Positions 17,220 through 26,378 of a stretch of 64,000 nt of DNA are shown piece by piece. A program made the position numbers and the translations under genes. Positions within the stretch are counted from its first letter, which is position 1, and the number at the start of each line of letters is the position of its first letter. Origin of the DNA: Rhodospirillales bacterium (lineage in GTDB: Bacteria > Pseudomonadota > Alphaproteobacteria > Rhodospirillales_A > JACZKS01); contig JABGRG010000006.1 in NCBI GenBank assembly GCA_018648445.1, forward strand, positions 15,186 through 79,185, read 5' to 3'. A model generated the notes under the pieces. That model was not told where the DNA came from. It saw only the letters and a list, made by a program, of their open reading frames with translations, and ran no database searches.

Positions 17220-18875
17220 CTAACTCCGACGACCGTTCATGACGATCCGAACCAGCATGTGGATGATCACGCCCAAAAGCGAGAGCGCCGCAGCTACCCA
17301 GCCGAGTTTGCTGAGCCAGGGGTATGAATCGCGTCCCGGCATATAGAAGCCGGAAAGCGTCGCCAGACGTCCATTCTCCGTTGTGTGACATTGGTTACAT
17401 GCGACTGCGTCTTCCTTGGGAGCAACCATATGGAGGATCGGCCAGTAGTAGCGGGTCTCGACGAAGCCGTACTCGCCGCTGTACTCCATATTGTTCCTCG
17501 ACTGCATTCCAGCGGCAATCGCTTTGTTCCAGTCGAAATTGCCCCAGAAGGCGTTCTTGTCCTTCCCGAACAAGTGCGGGAGGGCCAGGATTTTGTTTTT
17601 CTTGTCGTAGGGCTGCTTGCCGCGCATCACCTTGAAGGGCCAGATGCGCGAATCCGGATCGCCGTATTTTCCCGAGATCGAGTTGATATTCACGACATCC
17701 GTATCGTCGATTTTTTGACCCATGAGGGTGTAATCGATGCGGCCATCGTACCAGTAGTATTCCGGCACGACGTCGCCTTCCCACTTAAAGCTGCCCTTGA
17801 GCGTGTGATAGACCACATCACCTGCCTCGTTCTTCTTGACGAGCAGCTTGCCCTTTTCCTTCATCTTGCCGGCGGTCGACCAGTCCCACCACATCTTGGT
17901 CTTTTTGCCGCCGCGCGCGAACTCCGGCACGTGGCAGGTGGTGCAGGCGACCTTGTCGGTGTGGTCGTTCAGCTTCGGATGATTGGTTTCTGGATGCGGC
18001 GTCAGGCCATGGCAGGATTCACAGGTTGCCCGCGAATCATCCGTATGGCCCGGAACATCGATGCCGACCCGATCAACCGCCTTGGTGACATAGCGGCTGC
18101 CGGTAACGTCGTGGCTGCCCGCCGTGTGACAGGTGGTGCAGGCGAAGTTCAGCCCCTTGGCATCCATATGGACGTCAAGCGAACGATCCGGATTGAACAT
18201 GGTCGAATCCAGATCGCCATGTTTCACCGCATCGCCGCCGCCGCTCATGAAGTGGCAGGTGCCGCAGTTTTTACGTGAAGGCTGTCCCACGCTCTGCGCG
18301 ACCTTCGGCAGATTGACCGCCTTGAAGGGCTTGCCCATGAATTTCTTGTCTTCATAAGCAGGATGCCCGGCACCGACAGGGAACTTTTTGTAAGTTCCGG
18401 TCGTGTCGTGGCAAATCAGGCAGTCGACGCTTTTTTCCGAAGCAAAATCGAATTTATCGTCTTTCCAGCCGTAACCGATGTGGCAACTGGTGCAGCGCGG
18501 CAGGTTGGTCGCCGTCGCAACGCAGAAGTTATTGATAATGTTTTTCTTGCCCAGTTCCTGGCCGGTAATCGGGTTTTTGAAGGCCCAGGTCCAGTGGGTG
18601 GTTTTGTGAATCTGCTTGGACGCTTCCGTATGGCATTCCAGACACGCTTCGGTGACTTCGGGACCCGTTTTGAAGTCCCGTCGCAATTCCTTGTATTTGG
18701 TATGGTCGGCCGTCGACTTGGATGCGGTGGCCCGGGTTTGGGTGGCGTTTGACGTGGCGTCCCCCGCAGCAAAAGCTGCATCACCAATCAGAACCATGCC
18801 CACGGCAAAAGCCGCCCCGAAAAACAGTTTTGCAATAACAGAGGGGAAGCGAGGTCGCACGAATGCTCTCGGCAT
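17220..18875 (-). CDS. Octahaem c-type cytochrome, tetrathionate reductase (OTR) family
   Basis: 551-aa periplasmic multihaem cytochrome. A signal peptide ends near AAFAAG (residue 36). Eight CxxCH haem sites are visible at about 78, 128, 152, 204, 246, 285, 311 and 493. A long haem-free insert of about 180 residues separates sites seven and eight, and a C-terminal membrane anchor follows (WVAAALSLLGVIIHMLVRIVM, 526-546). This matches the octahaem tetrathionate reductase family, whose members reduce tetrathionate and also nitrite or hydroxylamine in vitro. ATG 18875 follows AAGGAAGAAAG. With the co-transcribed cytochrome b it would form a quinone-linked periplasmic redox complex; the physiological substrate is not proven by sequence. 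Confidence 0.92.
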   Translation of the reverse strand: MPRAFVRPRFPSVIAKLFFGAAFAVGMVLIGDAAFAAGDATSNATQTRATASKSTADHTKYKELRRDFKTGPEVTEACLECHTEASKQIHKTTHWTWAFKNPITGQELGKKNIINNFCVATATNLPRCTSCHIGYGWKDDKFDFASEKSVDCLICHDTTGTYKKFPVGAGHPAYEDKKFMGKPFKAVNLPKVAQSVGQPSRKNCGTCHFMSGGGDAVKHGDLDSTMFNPDRSLDVHMDAKGLNFACTTCHTAGSHDVTGSRYVTKAVDRVGIDVPGHTDDSRATCESCHGLTPHPETNHPKLNDHTDKVACTTCHVPEFARGGKKTKMWWDWSTAGKMKEKGKLLVKKNEAGDVVYHTLKGSFKWEGDVVPEYYWYDGRIDYTLMGQKIDDTDVVNINSISGKYGDPDSRIWPFKVMRGKQPYDKKNKILALPHLFGKDKNAFWGNFDWNKAIAAGMQSRNNMEYSGEYGFVETRYYWPILHMVAPKEDAVACNQCHTTENGRLATLSGFYMPGRDSYPWLSKLGWVAAALSLLGVIIHMLVRIVMNGRRS

Positions 18876-18938
18876 CACTTTCTTCCTTGGTTCTTGCCCG
18901 GATTTTTCCAGGTTTTTTAATGGGTTGCTCGTATATTC

Positions 18939-18972
18939 ACTTATTAGGATATGAGAATATTCTAAACTATAG
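18939..18972. promoter_or_regulatory. AT-rich palindrome upstream of the octahaem operon
   Basis: The 232-bp divergent gap between the octahaem cytochrome and the DUF502 gene contains an AT-rich stretch with the palindrome AGAATATTCT inside TTAGGATATGAG...CTAAAC. Its position is suitable for an operator or -10 region of the redox operon. No known regulator consensus is matched clearly. Confidence 0.3.
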
Positions 18973-19107
18973 GGCAAATTCAAGAAAAACCTCATCTTTT
19001 TTGCGGTTAATGCCCGATGCGCGTGCCCATTGCGTTTCGCAGGCAACTGTACGATGTTTGCAAGAGGGCCCGATTAACTGATCAACCCAGTTTAGGAACC
19101 ACCTTCA

Positions 19108-19914
19108 ATGTCGGATGAAACCAACGATCCCGTAACTCCTGAGCACGCCGAAGGCCAGGATCCCTCTGCCAAGCCCGCGCCGGTAAAGAAAGGCGTGGTG
19201 GCGAAAATGCGGGGTTATTTCTTTGCCGGTATGCTGGTTACGGCGCCCATCGCCATCACCGTCTATCTGGCGTGGATATTCATCAATTTCGTCGACTCGC
19301 AGGTCGGCAACATGTTTCCGCCACGGTTCAATCCGGAAACCTATCTTCCCTTCGCCACGCCCGGCCTGGGATTGGTGATTGTCATTGCGGTTCTGATCGC
19401 GATCGGCTGGGTCGCCGCCAGTTTTCTGGGTCGGTTCTTCCATAAATCCATCGACCGGGTGCTTGCCCAGGTACCGGTGGTCCGCAACCTCTACAGCACC
19501 GTCAAACAAATCTTCGAAACCGTGCTGGCTCAGCGTTCCAACGCTTTTCGCGAGGCCGTTCTGGTCGAATACCCACGCCGCGGCATGTGGGCTATCGGTT
19601 TCATCACCGGGCGCACCGAGGAAGAGGTCCAGAACCTGACGGTCGAGGAAACGGTCAACATCTTTTTGCCGACGACGCCCAACCCGACATCGGGATTCCT
19701 GCTGTTTCTGCCACGCAAGGACGTCATTCCGCTGAGCATGTCGGTCGAGGAAGCCATTAAAATGGTGATTTCGGGCGGTATCGTCACGCCGCCGGACCGC
19801 CGGCCCAAGGCCAAGCGTGACAAACCGACCGTCTCGGCGGCGACATACGAAGAACTCGACATCGCGCGGGAAAAGGACAACACGCCGGTTCTCATCCCAC
19901 GGGAGAATAAATGA
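19108..19914 (+). CDS. DUF502 membrane protein
   Basis: 268-aa inner-membrane protein of the DUF502 family, function unknown. Two transmembrane helices are visible (GYFFAGMLVTAPIAITVYLAWIF near 35-58 and PGLGLVIVIAVLIAIGWVAASFLG near 88-112). A conserved soluble segment follows, VPVVRNLYSTVKQIFETV, then EYPRRGMWAIGFITG. The N-terminus is acidic/Pro-rich and cytoplasmic. Its stop overlaps the start of the MmgE/PrpD gene (ATGA), indicating translational coupling. Confidence 0.9.
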   Translation: MSDETNDPVTPEHAEGQDPSAKPAPVKKGVVAKMRGYFFAGMLVTAPIAITVYLAWIFINFVDSQVGNMFPPRFNPETYLPFATPGLGLVIVIAVLIAIGWVAASFLGRFFHKSIDRVLAQVPVVRNLYSTVKQIFETVLAQRSNAFREAVLVEYPRRGMWAIGFITGRTEEEVQNLTVEETVNIFLPTTPNPTSGFLLFLPRKDVIPLSMSVEEAIKMVISGGIVTPPDRRPKAKRDKPTVSAATYEELDIAREKDNTPVLIPRENK

Positions 19915-21197
19915 GTCTCACCGGAAAACTTGTCCGTTTGATCCGCGCCAAGCCCGTCGTTGAAGCCGATTTGCGCGCCGCCGCGCTTTATTTTCTCGAT
20001 GCCGCCGCCAACGCCATTGCCGGTCGCAAATCGCCGCCCGGACGCGTGCTTTCGGCGTGGGCGAGCACGGCAGGCCAGGATGCGGGGCGCGAAGCGCTTT
20101 ATCTCGGCGGCCTTATCCATACGCTGGAGACCGACGATCTGCATCGCGCCTCGGTGGTTCATCCCGGGTGCGTCGTTGTGCCCGCCGTCATCGCGCTGGG
20201 CAAAAGAACTGGAGCAGGGGGGCGCGAAGCTTTGAGCGCAACCTTGCAGGGGTTTGAAGCCTGTTGCCGGGTCGGCATGGCGGTCGGTCCCGGTCACTAC
20301 AAAATCTGGCACAATACGGCCACCTGCGGGCCTTTCGGATCGGCCATGGCGGCGGCTGGCCTGCTGGGTTTGGATGACGAACAAGCGACACACGCGCTCG
20401 GCAACGCCGGAACCCAGGCCGCTGGTCTGTGGCAGTTTCTGGAAACCGGAGCCATGAGCAAGCATCTCCATGCGGGCAGGGCGGCGGAAGCCGGTGTCGT
20501 AGCCGCCGAGCTTGCACGCTTCGGCTTTACCGGCGCGCCCGCCATTCTTGAAGGCGAGAAGGGGTTTTTCGCGGGCGCCTGTCCCGATCCGCAGCCCGAC
20601 GCCGTAACCCGCGACGCGGAGGCCCGCTGGCAGCTTCATGAAACCTCGATCAAACCCTGGCCGTCGTGCCGTCACACCCATCCGGTGATCGACGCCGCGC
20701 TGGAAGTTCACGAACAACTGCAGGGGCGCGAGATCGACACCGTTACGATCGACACCTATCAGGCCGCCGTCGATGTGTGCGACCGGCCTTCGCCGCAATC
20801 GGAGTACGAGGCCAAGTTCTCGCTTTATCACACGGCGGCAGTGGCGCTGAGCGATGGGGAAGTGACATTCTCGTCTTTCGACGCCGAGGCCCGCGAGAGG
20901 CTGGCAGGATTACGCAGCCGGGTACGGGCGCGTTCCGCCGAACCTTTCTCGTCCAACTACCCCAAATCCTGGGGCGCGCGCATTGAAGTCGTTTTATCGG
21001 ACGGAAGCCGCATCAATGCCGAACGTCTGAACTGCAAGGGCGATCCCGAAATGATGCTGGACGCCGATGAAATGAAGGCCAAGGCCCGGGTTCTGCTGGC
21101 CTTTGGCGGCATGGACGAAGCAGCGGCGACGCACCTGATAAACGGCATTCTGGCAATGGCTGACGACGGCCCCATGCCGGAACTTTTTGTTACCTAA
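19911..21197 (+). CDS. MmgE/PrpD-family protein
   Basis: 428-aa soluble protein of the family that includes 2-methylcitrate dehydratase and cis-aconitate decarboxylase. Visible motifs are YFLDAAANAIAGR near the start, HTLETDDLHRASVVHPGCVVVPA around 80, KHLHAGRAAEAGVVAAELA around 180, and KPWPSCRHTHPVIDAAL around 255. The His-rich HRASVVHPG segment is the conserved part of the active-site region. No methylcitrate cycle genes are near, so the substrate is open. It is coupled to DUF502 upstream and followed 20 bp later by an SDR gene. Confidence 0.85.
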   Translation: MSLTGKLVRLIRAKPVVEADLRAAALYFLDAAANAIAGRKSPPGRVLSAWASTAGQDAGREALYLGGLIHTLETDDLHRASVVHPGCVVVPAVIALGKRTGAGGREALSATLQGFEACCRVGMAVGPGHYKIWHNTATCGPFGSAMAAAGLLGLDDEQATHALGNAGTQAAGLWQFLETGAMSKHLHAGRAAEAGVVAAELARFGFTGAPAILEGEKGFFAGACPDPQPDAVTRDAEARWQLHETSIKPWPSCRHTHPVIDAALEVHEQLQGREIDTVTIDTYQAAVDVCDRPSPQSEYEAKFSLYHTAAVALSDGEVTFSSFDAEARERLAGLRSRVRARSAEPFSSNYPKSWGARIEVVLSDGSRINAERLNCKGDPEMMLDADEMKAKARVLLAFGGMDEAAATHLINGILAMADDGPMPELFVT

Positions 21198-21217
21198 AAA
21201 TCACGGGAGAAACGCAA

Positions 21218-22057
21218 ATGGCCGGAAGCGCAACAAAAGTTTGGTTCATCACCGGTGGCTCGACGGGCATCGGCAAATCGCTGGCTCTGGAAGTATTGGC
21301 GCGCGGCGAGTTCGTGGCGACCACGGCGCGTGACGTGGCCCGCCTTGACCCACGGATCACCGGCTCGGAACGCGCGCTCGCCCTCTCCCTTGAAGTTACC
21401 GACGCCGATCAGTGCGGCAGCGCCGTGGAACAAATACTCGCCAAATTCGGGCGCATCGATGTGCTGATCAACAATGCCGGGTACGGGCTGCTCGGGGCCG
21501 TCGAGGAAGTCAGCGATGCCGAGGCGCGCTCGGTTTTCGACGCCAACGTCTTCGGTCTGCTGAACGTCACCCGCGCCGTGCTTCCTTCCATGCGCGAGGC
21601 ACGCTCGGGCTATGTGGTCAATATCGGCTCGGTCGGCGGCCTTCTGGCTCGCGCCGGATCGGGAATATACTGCTCCACGAAATTCGCGCTGGAAGGCATC
21701 AGCGAGGCCCTATTCCATGAATTGAAGCCGCTTGGCATCGGCGTGACTGTGGTCGAACCCGGCCCGTTCCGCACCGAATTTGCGGGCAGTTCCCTGCACG
21801 AGGCGGCCAATAAAATGGATGATTACGTCGAAACGGCGTGCGCGTGGCGGACCCAGCTTCGCAAAAACCACGGAACCCAACAGGGCGATCCCGACAAGGC
21901 CGCCCGCGTGATCATCGAAGCCACGCTGGACGCCAATCCACCGCTTCATCTGGTGCTGGGCAACCCGGCCATGGAACGGGCCGGTGAAAAGCTAAGCGAG
22001 CTGCTCGATGAAATGGTGACGTGGCGCGAACGCAGCGCCGACACCGATTTCGACTAG
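21218..22057 (+). CDS. Short-chain dehydrogenase/reductase
   Basis: 279-aa classical SDR. The nucleotide-binding motif TGGSTGIG is at residues 9-16, NNAGYG near 85, the catalytic serine in VNIGSVGG, and YCSTK (Tyr-x3-Lys) near 150. GPFRTEF marks the substrate loop. The motif set predicts NAD(P)H oxidoreductase activity on an unknown alcohol/ketone. GGGAGAAA precedes the ATG. It probably belongs to one transcript with the MmgE/PrpD gene. Confidence 0.92.
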   Translation: MAGSATKVWFITGGSTGIGKSLALEVLARGEFVATTARDVARLDPRITGSERALALSLEVTDADQCGSAVEQILAKFGRIDVLINNAGYGLLGAVEEVSDAEARSVFDANVFGLLNVTRAVLPSMREARSGYVVNIGSVGGLLARAGSGIYCSTKFALEGISEALFHELKPLGIGVTVVEPGPFRTEFAGSSLHEAANKMDDYVETACAWRTQLRKNHGTQQGDPDKAARVIIEATLDANPPLHLVLGNPAMERAGEKLSELLDEMVTWRERSADTDFD

Positions 22058-22074
22058 ACGCATCAATCACGACA

Positions 22075-22653
22075 ATGGCTCCCATTGAACTGCTGGCCAT
22101 CTCGGTGGCTCTGGCTATGGACGCCTTTGCCGTGGCGGTGGCTTCGGGCATCGTGCTCAAGACCGTCAGCGCCCGCCAGACCTTTCGACTGGCGTGGCAC
22201 TTTGGGCTGTTTCAGGCGATGATGCCGGTTATCGGCTGGTTTCTGGGACTTAGCGTTAGATCGTACATCGAAGACTATGACCACTGGATCGCATTCGTGC
22301 TGCTCGGTTACATCGGCATCAGGATGATCCGCGAAGCCTTCGAGGAAAACGAGGCGCAAGACCGCAAGGACCCGACCAAGGGTATGACCATGGTCGTGCT
22401 TTCGGTGGCGACCAGCATCGACGCCCTCGCCGTGGGCTTGAGCCTTTCCATGCTGGGGCTTTCCATCTGGTTTCCGGCAGCCGTGATCGGCGTTGTTGCC
22501 TTGCTGTTTACGGGGGTCGGGCTGCATCTGGGCCGATCCGTGGCCAAGGCAAAATCCATCGGAAAGTTCGCCGAACTGCTGGGCGGCGGAGTGCTGATCG
22601 CCATCGGCGGCAAAATCCTGTGGGAACACGGGGCGCTGGCGTTTTTCGGCTGA
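22075..22653 (+). CDS. mntP: Manganese efflux pump MntP
   Basis: 192-aa inner-membrane exporter that removes excess Mn(II). Six hydrophobic helices in two repeats: ELLAISVALAMDAFAVAVASG at the N-terminus and MVVLSVATSIDALAVGLSLSML in the middle, each containing the metal-binding Asp (MDAFAV, IDALAVG). ATG 22075 gives a protein starting at the conserved helix. It begins 17 bases after the SDR stop. I saw no convincing yybP-ykoY riboswitch structure upstream. Confidence 0.94.
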   Translation: MAPIELLAISVALAMDAFAVAVASGIVLKTVSARQTFRLAWHFGLFQAMMPVIGWFLGLSVRSYIEDYDHWIAFVLLGYIGIRMIREAFEENEAQDRKDPTKGMTMVVLSVATSIDALAVGLSLSMLGLSIWFPAAVIGVVALLFTGVGLHLGRSVAKAKSIGKFAELLGGGVLIAIGGKILWEHGALAFFG

Positions 22654-22686
22654 CAACACCAATTCGTGTCATCTCGCGAAATATGC

Positions 22687-22692
22687 TATAAT
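22687..22692 (+). promoter_or_regulatory. Possible -10 box before the small membrane protein
   Basis: TATAAT at 22687-22692 in the gap after mntP; the matching -35 around 22663 (TTCGTG) is poor, so this is tentative. Confidence 0.3.
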
Positions 22693-22737
22693 ATTCAATG
22701 TACTGGTGCCGAACTGACCCGAGAAAGAGGGAATGTG

Positions 22738-22968
22738 GTGATGGAAGTCTGGATCAGGAAAGTCATCATGGCGATCATCGCCGGGATCGGCGTCGGGCTG
22801 TGTGCGGCAAGCTTCGAACCGCCGATCGGGTCCTTCAAGAAAGGTTATTCCATCAACCCGTACTACGCCGGCGGTGGCGCTACCCTGATCATCCTCGGCG
22901 CAGCCGTCGGACGCCGCAGAATCCGCCGCAAAAAGAAACCCAAAAAGACCAACGACGATCTAACGTAG
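22738..22968 (+). CDS. Small membrane protein, unknown
   Basis: About 76 aa from GTG 22738 (ATG 22741 gives 75). AAAGAGGGA lies just upstream. A first hydrophobic segment (VIMAIIAGIGVGLCAASF) is followed by a short loop containing NPYYAGGG. A second hydrophobic segment (ATLIILGAAVG) leads to a strongly basic tail (RRRIRRKKKPKK). This hairpin with a positive tail suggests both ends are cytoplasmic. I recognise no family. A promoter-like TATAAT precedes it. Confidence 0.55.
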   Translation: MMEVWIRKVIMAIIAGIGVGLCAASFEPPIGSFKKGYSINPYYAGGGATLIILGAAVGRRRIRRKKKPKKTNDDLT

Positions 22969-22983
22969 AAATCCAAGGCTAAA

Positions 22984-23877
22984 TCACTGAATAGGCGTCC
23001 ATCCGCCGCCGGAACCCGCTGGCGGCGGTGCTGCTTGCGGTGCGGACGGCGCCCGGGATGGCGTCTGCTGGCTGTGTCCGCTCGTTTCACTGGGATAGGG
23101 ACCGCAACGCTCCGCGTTGGCAGCCGGCCAAACCGAGCGCCCATCGGTGGGCGGACAAATGCAAACGTATCCCGTGGCGGTGGTTGCGTGGCGTCCGCGG
23201 ACCGCGTTGAAAGCCCTGCGGGTCTGCCACTTGCATTGGCGCTGCTGATTGCTGCGAACCGTTGATCCGCCGCAGGCATCTTGAAAGCGGGTATGCTGGA
23301 GGTCCACGTAGAAATTCCTGAGCGCCTTTCTCTCCTTTTCGGTCCACTCGGTCCGCCCTACATATTTCTCATTCACAATTTTGATAATTTTGCCCAGAAC
23401 ATCGGCGCCCCCATGATGGCCGAGAAACACCACGCTTAGCTCGAAAATAAAGCCCTGATAAAGCGCCTCGAACTTTTCCCCGTTCGCCTCGTGCCGCCGC
23501 CGGGCATCCTTCACGTCACCCAACCGGTCCTCAACATAGCGGCGGTTGTTCTTCTCTTCGGAGCAACTGCGCGCCGCCAACATGCCGCCCCCCGCAACCA
23601 GCCGTTCATCGTGTTTGTCGCGCCACCTCTCGAATGCCTTCATCAGAAGGCCCTGGTCCGTGCCGACCTTGCTGATTTCGTCCTGGATGCATTGATACAT
23701 ACCCATCGCCTGCTGAAAGGTCGGATGGTCCACGTCCCCCGACAGCCCCGCATCAACCCGGCACTGCTGCGCCGCCCGGCTGGCCGTCGCGGCCTCTGCC
23801 AGAGCGGCACCAAGAATCATCGAAAAAAGAAGAAAAACACCGAGTATCGCACCCGAAAACCTTGGAGAAACACGCAT
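22984..23877 (-). CDS. Exported protein of unknown function
   Basis: 297-aa protein with a signal peptide (GAILGVFLLFSMILGAALAEA). The mature part contains paired cysteines (QQCRVD, MYQCIQDE, ARSCSEE, QDACGGS, QRQCKW, YVCICPP, AERCGPY), a mostly helical charged middle, and a Pro/Ala/Gly-rich C-terminal tail (SAPQAAPPPAGSGGG). The cysteine number suggests periplasmic disulfides. I recognise no domain. It stands alone between the small membrane protein (convergent) and recG. Confidence 0.65.
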   Translation of the reverse strand: MRVSPRFSGAILGVFLLFSMILGAALAEAATASRAAQQCRVDAGLSGDVDHPTFQQAMGMYQCIQDEISKVGTDQGLLMKAFERWRDKHDERLVAGGGMLAARSCSEEKNNRRYVEDRLGDVKDARRRHEANGEKFEALYQGFIFELSVVFLGHHGGADVLGKIIKIVNEKYVGRTEWTEKERKALRNFYVDLQHTRFQDACGGSTVRSNQQRQCKWQTRRAFNAVRGRHATTATGYVCICPPTDGRSVWPAANAERCGPYPSETSGHSQQTPSRAPSAPQAAPPPAGSGGGWTPIQ

Positions 23878-23954
23878 GGCACATCCTCCCGATCATGGAA
23901 AATGGTACCACGACCATGTGCGGGTGTGAATGACTGTTGAGCCTGCGCCTGAGG

Positions 23955-26039
23955 CTACCCTGACCGCAAAAACCGCACCGCCGCATCCCGCTCAAACAAG
24001 TAAAGCAGCGTTCTCAGTGCCTGACCGCGTGCACTTTGCAATTCCGGGTCGGTTTCGATGATCAACTGGGCGTCTTTGCGGGCTGTGGCTATCAAGTCGG
24101 CGTGGATGGCCAGGTCGGCGATGCGGAATTCGGGGAGGCCGCTTTGGCGGGTGCCTAGCAGTTCGCCCGCGCCGCGTAGTTTCAGGTCTTCTTCGGCGAT
24201 GCGGAAGCCGTCGTCGGTTTCGCGCATGATGTTGAGCCGCGCGCGCGCCGTTTCGCTCAGGGGCTGGGCGTAAAGGAGCAGGCAGGTGGAGGCTTTTTCG
24301 CCGCGACCGATACGGCCCCTAAGCTGATGCAACTGGGCCAAGCCGAAGCGTTCGGCGTGCTCGATGACCATGACAGTGGCGTCCGGCACGTCGACGCCAA
24401 CCTCGATCACCGTGGTCGCCACCAATACGCCGGGCGGGCCGTCGGCGAAGGCCTGCATGGCGGCATCTTTTTCCTTGCCCTTCATGCGGCCGTGCACCAG
24501 TCCGACGCGCTCGCCGAATGCGCCCTTGAGGGTATCGAAGCGTTCCTCGGCGGCGGCCACGTCCAGAACCTCAGATTCCTCGACCAGCGGACACACCCAA
24601 TAGACCTTGCCGCCGCCGTCCAGCGCGCGTTTGACAGCAGCCGTTACCTGACCCAGCCGTTCGATGGGCAGAACCCGCGTATCCACCGGCAGGCGGCCCG
24701 CCGGTTTTTCCAAAAGCCGCGAAACATCCATGTCGCCGTAGGCCGTGAGCGTCAGGGTGCGGGGAATGGGGGTTGCGGTCATCACCAGAACGTCGACGCC
24801 ACGGCCCTTGGCGGCCAGCGTCATACGCTGGTGAACGCCGAAGCGGTGCTGCTCGTCCACCACGGCCAGCGCCAGATCGTCAAACTCGACGCCTTCCTGG
24901 AAAAGCGCGTGGGTGCCCACCACCAGGGGCGTTTCGCCGCTGACCAGCCCTTCAAGGATGGCTTCGCGGGTCTTGCCTTTCTCGCGTCCAGTCAACAGGG
25001 CGATGCGAACGCCTGCGGCCTCGGCCAGGGGTTCGATGGTCGCCAGATGCTGTCGCGCCAGGATTTCGGTGGGGGCCATGATCGCCGCCTGCGCACCCGA
25101 TTCCACCGCCGCCAGCATGGCCAGCAAGGCAACCACCGTTTTTCCGCTGCCCACGTCACCCTGAAGCAGGCGCAGCATGCGCGACGGCTCGGCCATGTCG
25201 GCTACGATCTCGGCCAGCGATTGTTCCTGCGAGGGTGTCAGCGAGAAGGGCAGGGATGTACGCACTTTGGCCTGCAAACGCCCGTCACCGGAAACGCTAC
25301 GGCCCGGCAGCTTGCGCATGTTGAGCCGCACCAGCGCCAACGCGAGCTGGTTGGAAAGAAGTTCGTCATAAGCCAGACGGGCGCGGGCGGGTGAGGTTGG
25401 ATCGAGGGCCAGGTCGTCCTCGGGCACATGGGCCGTCAGCAACGCGGCGCGCCAATCCGCCCAGTGTTCGCGCGCTTTGTGGGCCGGATCAAGCCAGTCG
25501 CGCGGTATTTCGGGAGCGGCGTTCAAGGCTTGGGCAATGGCCTTGCCAAGGGTTTTCAGGGTCAAACCGGCGCTCAGGGGATAGACCGGTTCCACCGATT
25601 GCAGCTTTTCCAGATCAATCACAGTCCCGATATGATCGGGATGGGTCATCTGGATTTCACCACTGAATTCCTCCAGCGCACCGCTGACCACACGGGTTTC
25701 GCCCTCGGGCAATTGCTTGCGCAGATAGTCGGAATGCGCGTGAAAGAAAACCAGCGCCATGGTTCCGGTATCGTCATGGGCCAGCACCTTGTAGGGAAGG
25801 CGACGGTTGGCCGGTTTGATATGGCGGTCCACGGTAATGGTCATGGTGGCCACCACGCCGGGCCGCGCCTCGGCAATTTTGGGCGCGTAGCGGCGGTCGA
25901 TGATGCCGCTGGGCAGATGCCACAAAAGATCGGCCACATGCTCGCCCGCCACCCGTTCCACGGCCTTGGCGATGCGCGGCCCCACACCGGCCAGCGACGT
26001 CACAGGCTTGAACAATGGAAAAAGAGCTTCCGGGCGCAT
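23955..26039 (-). CDS. recG: ATP-dependent DNA helicase RecG
   Basis: 694-aa branch-migration helicase that reverses stalled forks and processes Holliday junctions. The N-terminal wedge/OB region includes GVGPRIAKAVERV and LLWHLPSGIIDRR. Walker A is LLQGDVGSGKTVVALLA, Walker B is VVDEQHRFGVHQR, and motif III is MTATPIPRTL. The helicase C half includes VATTVIEVGVDVPDATVM and QLHQLRGRIGRG. It is divergent from sdhE with 71 bp between the starts, an arrangement often seen in alphaproteobacteria. Confidence 0.97.
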   Translation of the reverse strand: MRPEALFPLFKPVTSLAGVGPRIAKAVERVAGEHVADLLWHLPSGIIDRRYAPKIAEARPGVVATMTITVDRHIKPANRRLPYKVLAHDDTGTMALVFFHAHSDYLRKQLPEGETRVVSGALEEFSGEIQMTHPDHIGTVIDLEKLQSVEPVYPLSAGLTLKTLGKAIAQALNAAPEIPRDWLDPAHKAREHWADWRAALLTAHVPEDDLALDPTSPARARLAYDELLSNQLALALVRLNMRKLPGRSVSGDGRLQAKVRTSLPFSLTPSQEQSLAEIVADMAEPSRMLRLLQGDVGSGKTVVALLAMLAAVESGAQAAIMAPTEILARQHLATIEPLAEAAGVRIALLTGREKGKTREAILEGLVSGETPLVVGTHALFQEGVEFDDLALAVVDEQHRFGVHQRMTLAAKGRGVDVLVMTATPIPRTLTLTAYGDMDVSRLLEKPAGRLPVDTRVLPIERLGQVTAAVKRALDGGGKVYWVCPLVEESEVLDVAAAEERFDTLKGAFGERVGLVHGRMKGKEKDAAMQAFADGPPGVLVATTVIEVGVDVPDATVMVIEHAERFGLAQLHQLRGRIGRGEKASTCLLLYAQPLSETARARLNIMRETDDGFRIAEEDLKLRGAGELLGTRQSGLPEFRIADLAIHADLIATARKDAQLIIETDPELQSARGQALRTLLYLFERDAAVRFLRSG

Positions 26040-26110
26040 GGTTATTTCCGCTTCGGGCTGACAGATTTATCTGAACGGTCTATATCCTACGACAGCCAAC
26101 GGAGGAGACA

Positions 26111-26374
26111 ATGGCCGAGTCCCTCGACATCCGTCGAAAACGTCTGAAATTGTTAAGCCACCAACGCGGAATGCTGGAAACCAGCCTGCTTCTTCGGGCC
26201 TTCGCCGAGCGCTTTTTGCCCGATCTGAACGCCGACGGCCTGGACAGGTATGAAGCCGTTCTGGACGCGCTGGACAACGACCTGCTGGACTGGATCGTCG
26301 GCAAAGCGCCGCCGCCGCCCCACATCGATCCGGGCATCATTGAGATCATAAAGAACATTAGAAACGAATCGTAA
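26111..26374 (+). CDS. sdhE: FAD assembly factor SdhE
   Basis: 87-aa protein that promotes covalent flavinylation of succinate dehydrogenase. The diagnostic RG motif is in LLSHQRGMLETSLLL near residue 21, followed by RYEAVLDALDNDLLDWIVG. Full length. GGAGGAG lies upstream of ATG. It is followed four bases later by mfd. Confidence 0.94.
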   Translation: MAESLDIRRKRLKLLSHQRGMLETSLLLRAFAERFLPDLNADGLDRYEAVLDALDNDLLDWIVGKAPPPPHIDPGIIEIIKNIRNES

Positions 26375-26378
26375 TCCA

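Noticed and set aside
17385..18278. Long plus-strand open frame inside the octahaem cytochrome gene
   Set aside because: Antisense shadow of a gene with eight CxxCH motifs; no ribosome site or family motif on the plus strand.
19060..19090. FNR-like TTGAT/ATCAA half-sites before DUF502
   Set aside because: Only one half-site (ATCAA) fits; the other does not match the consensus.
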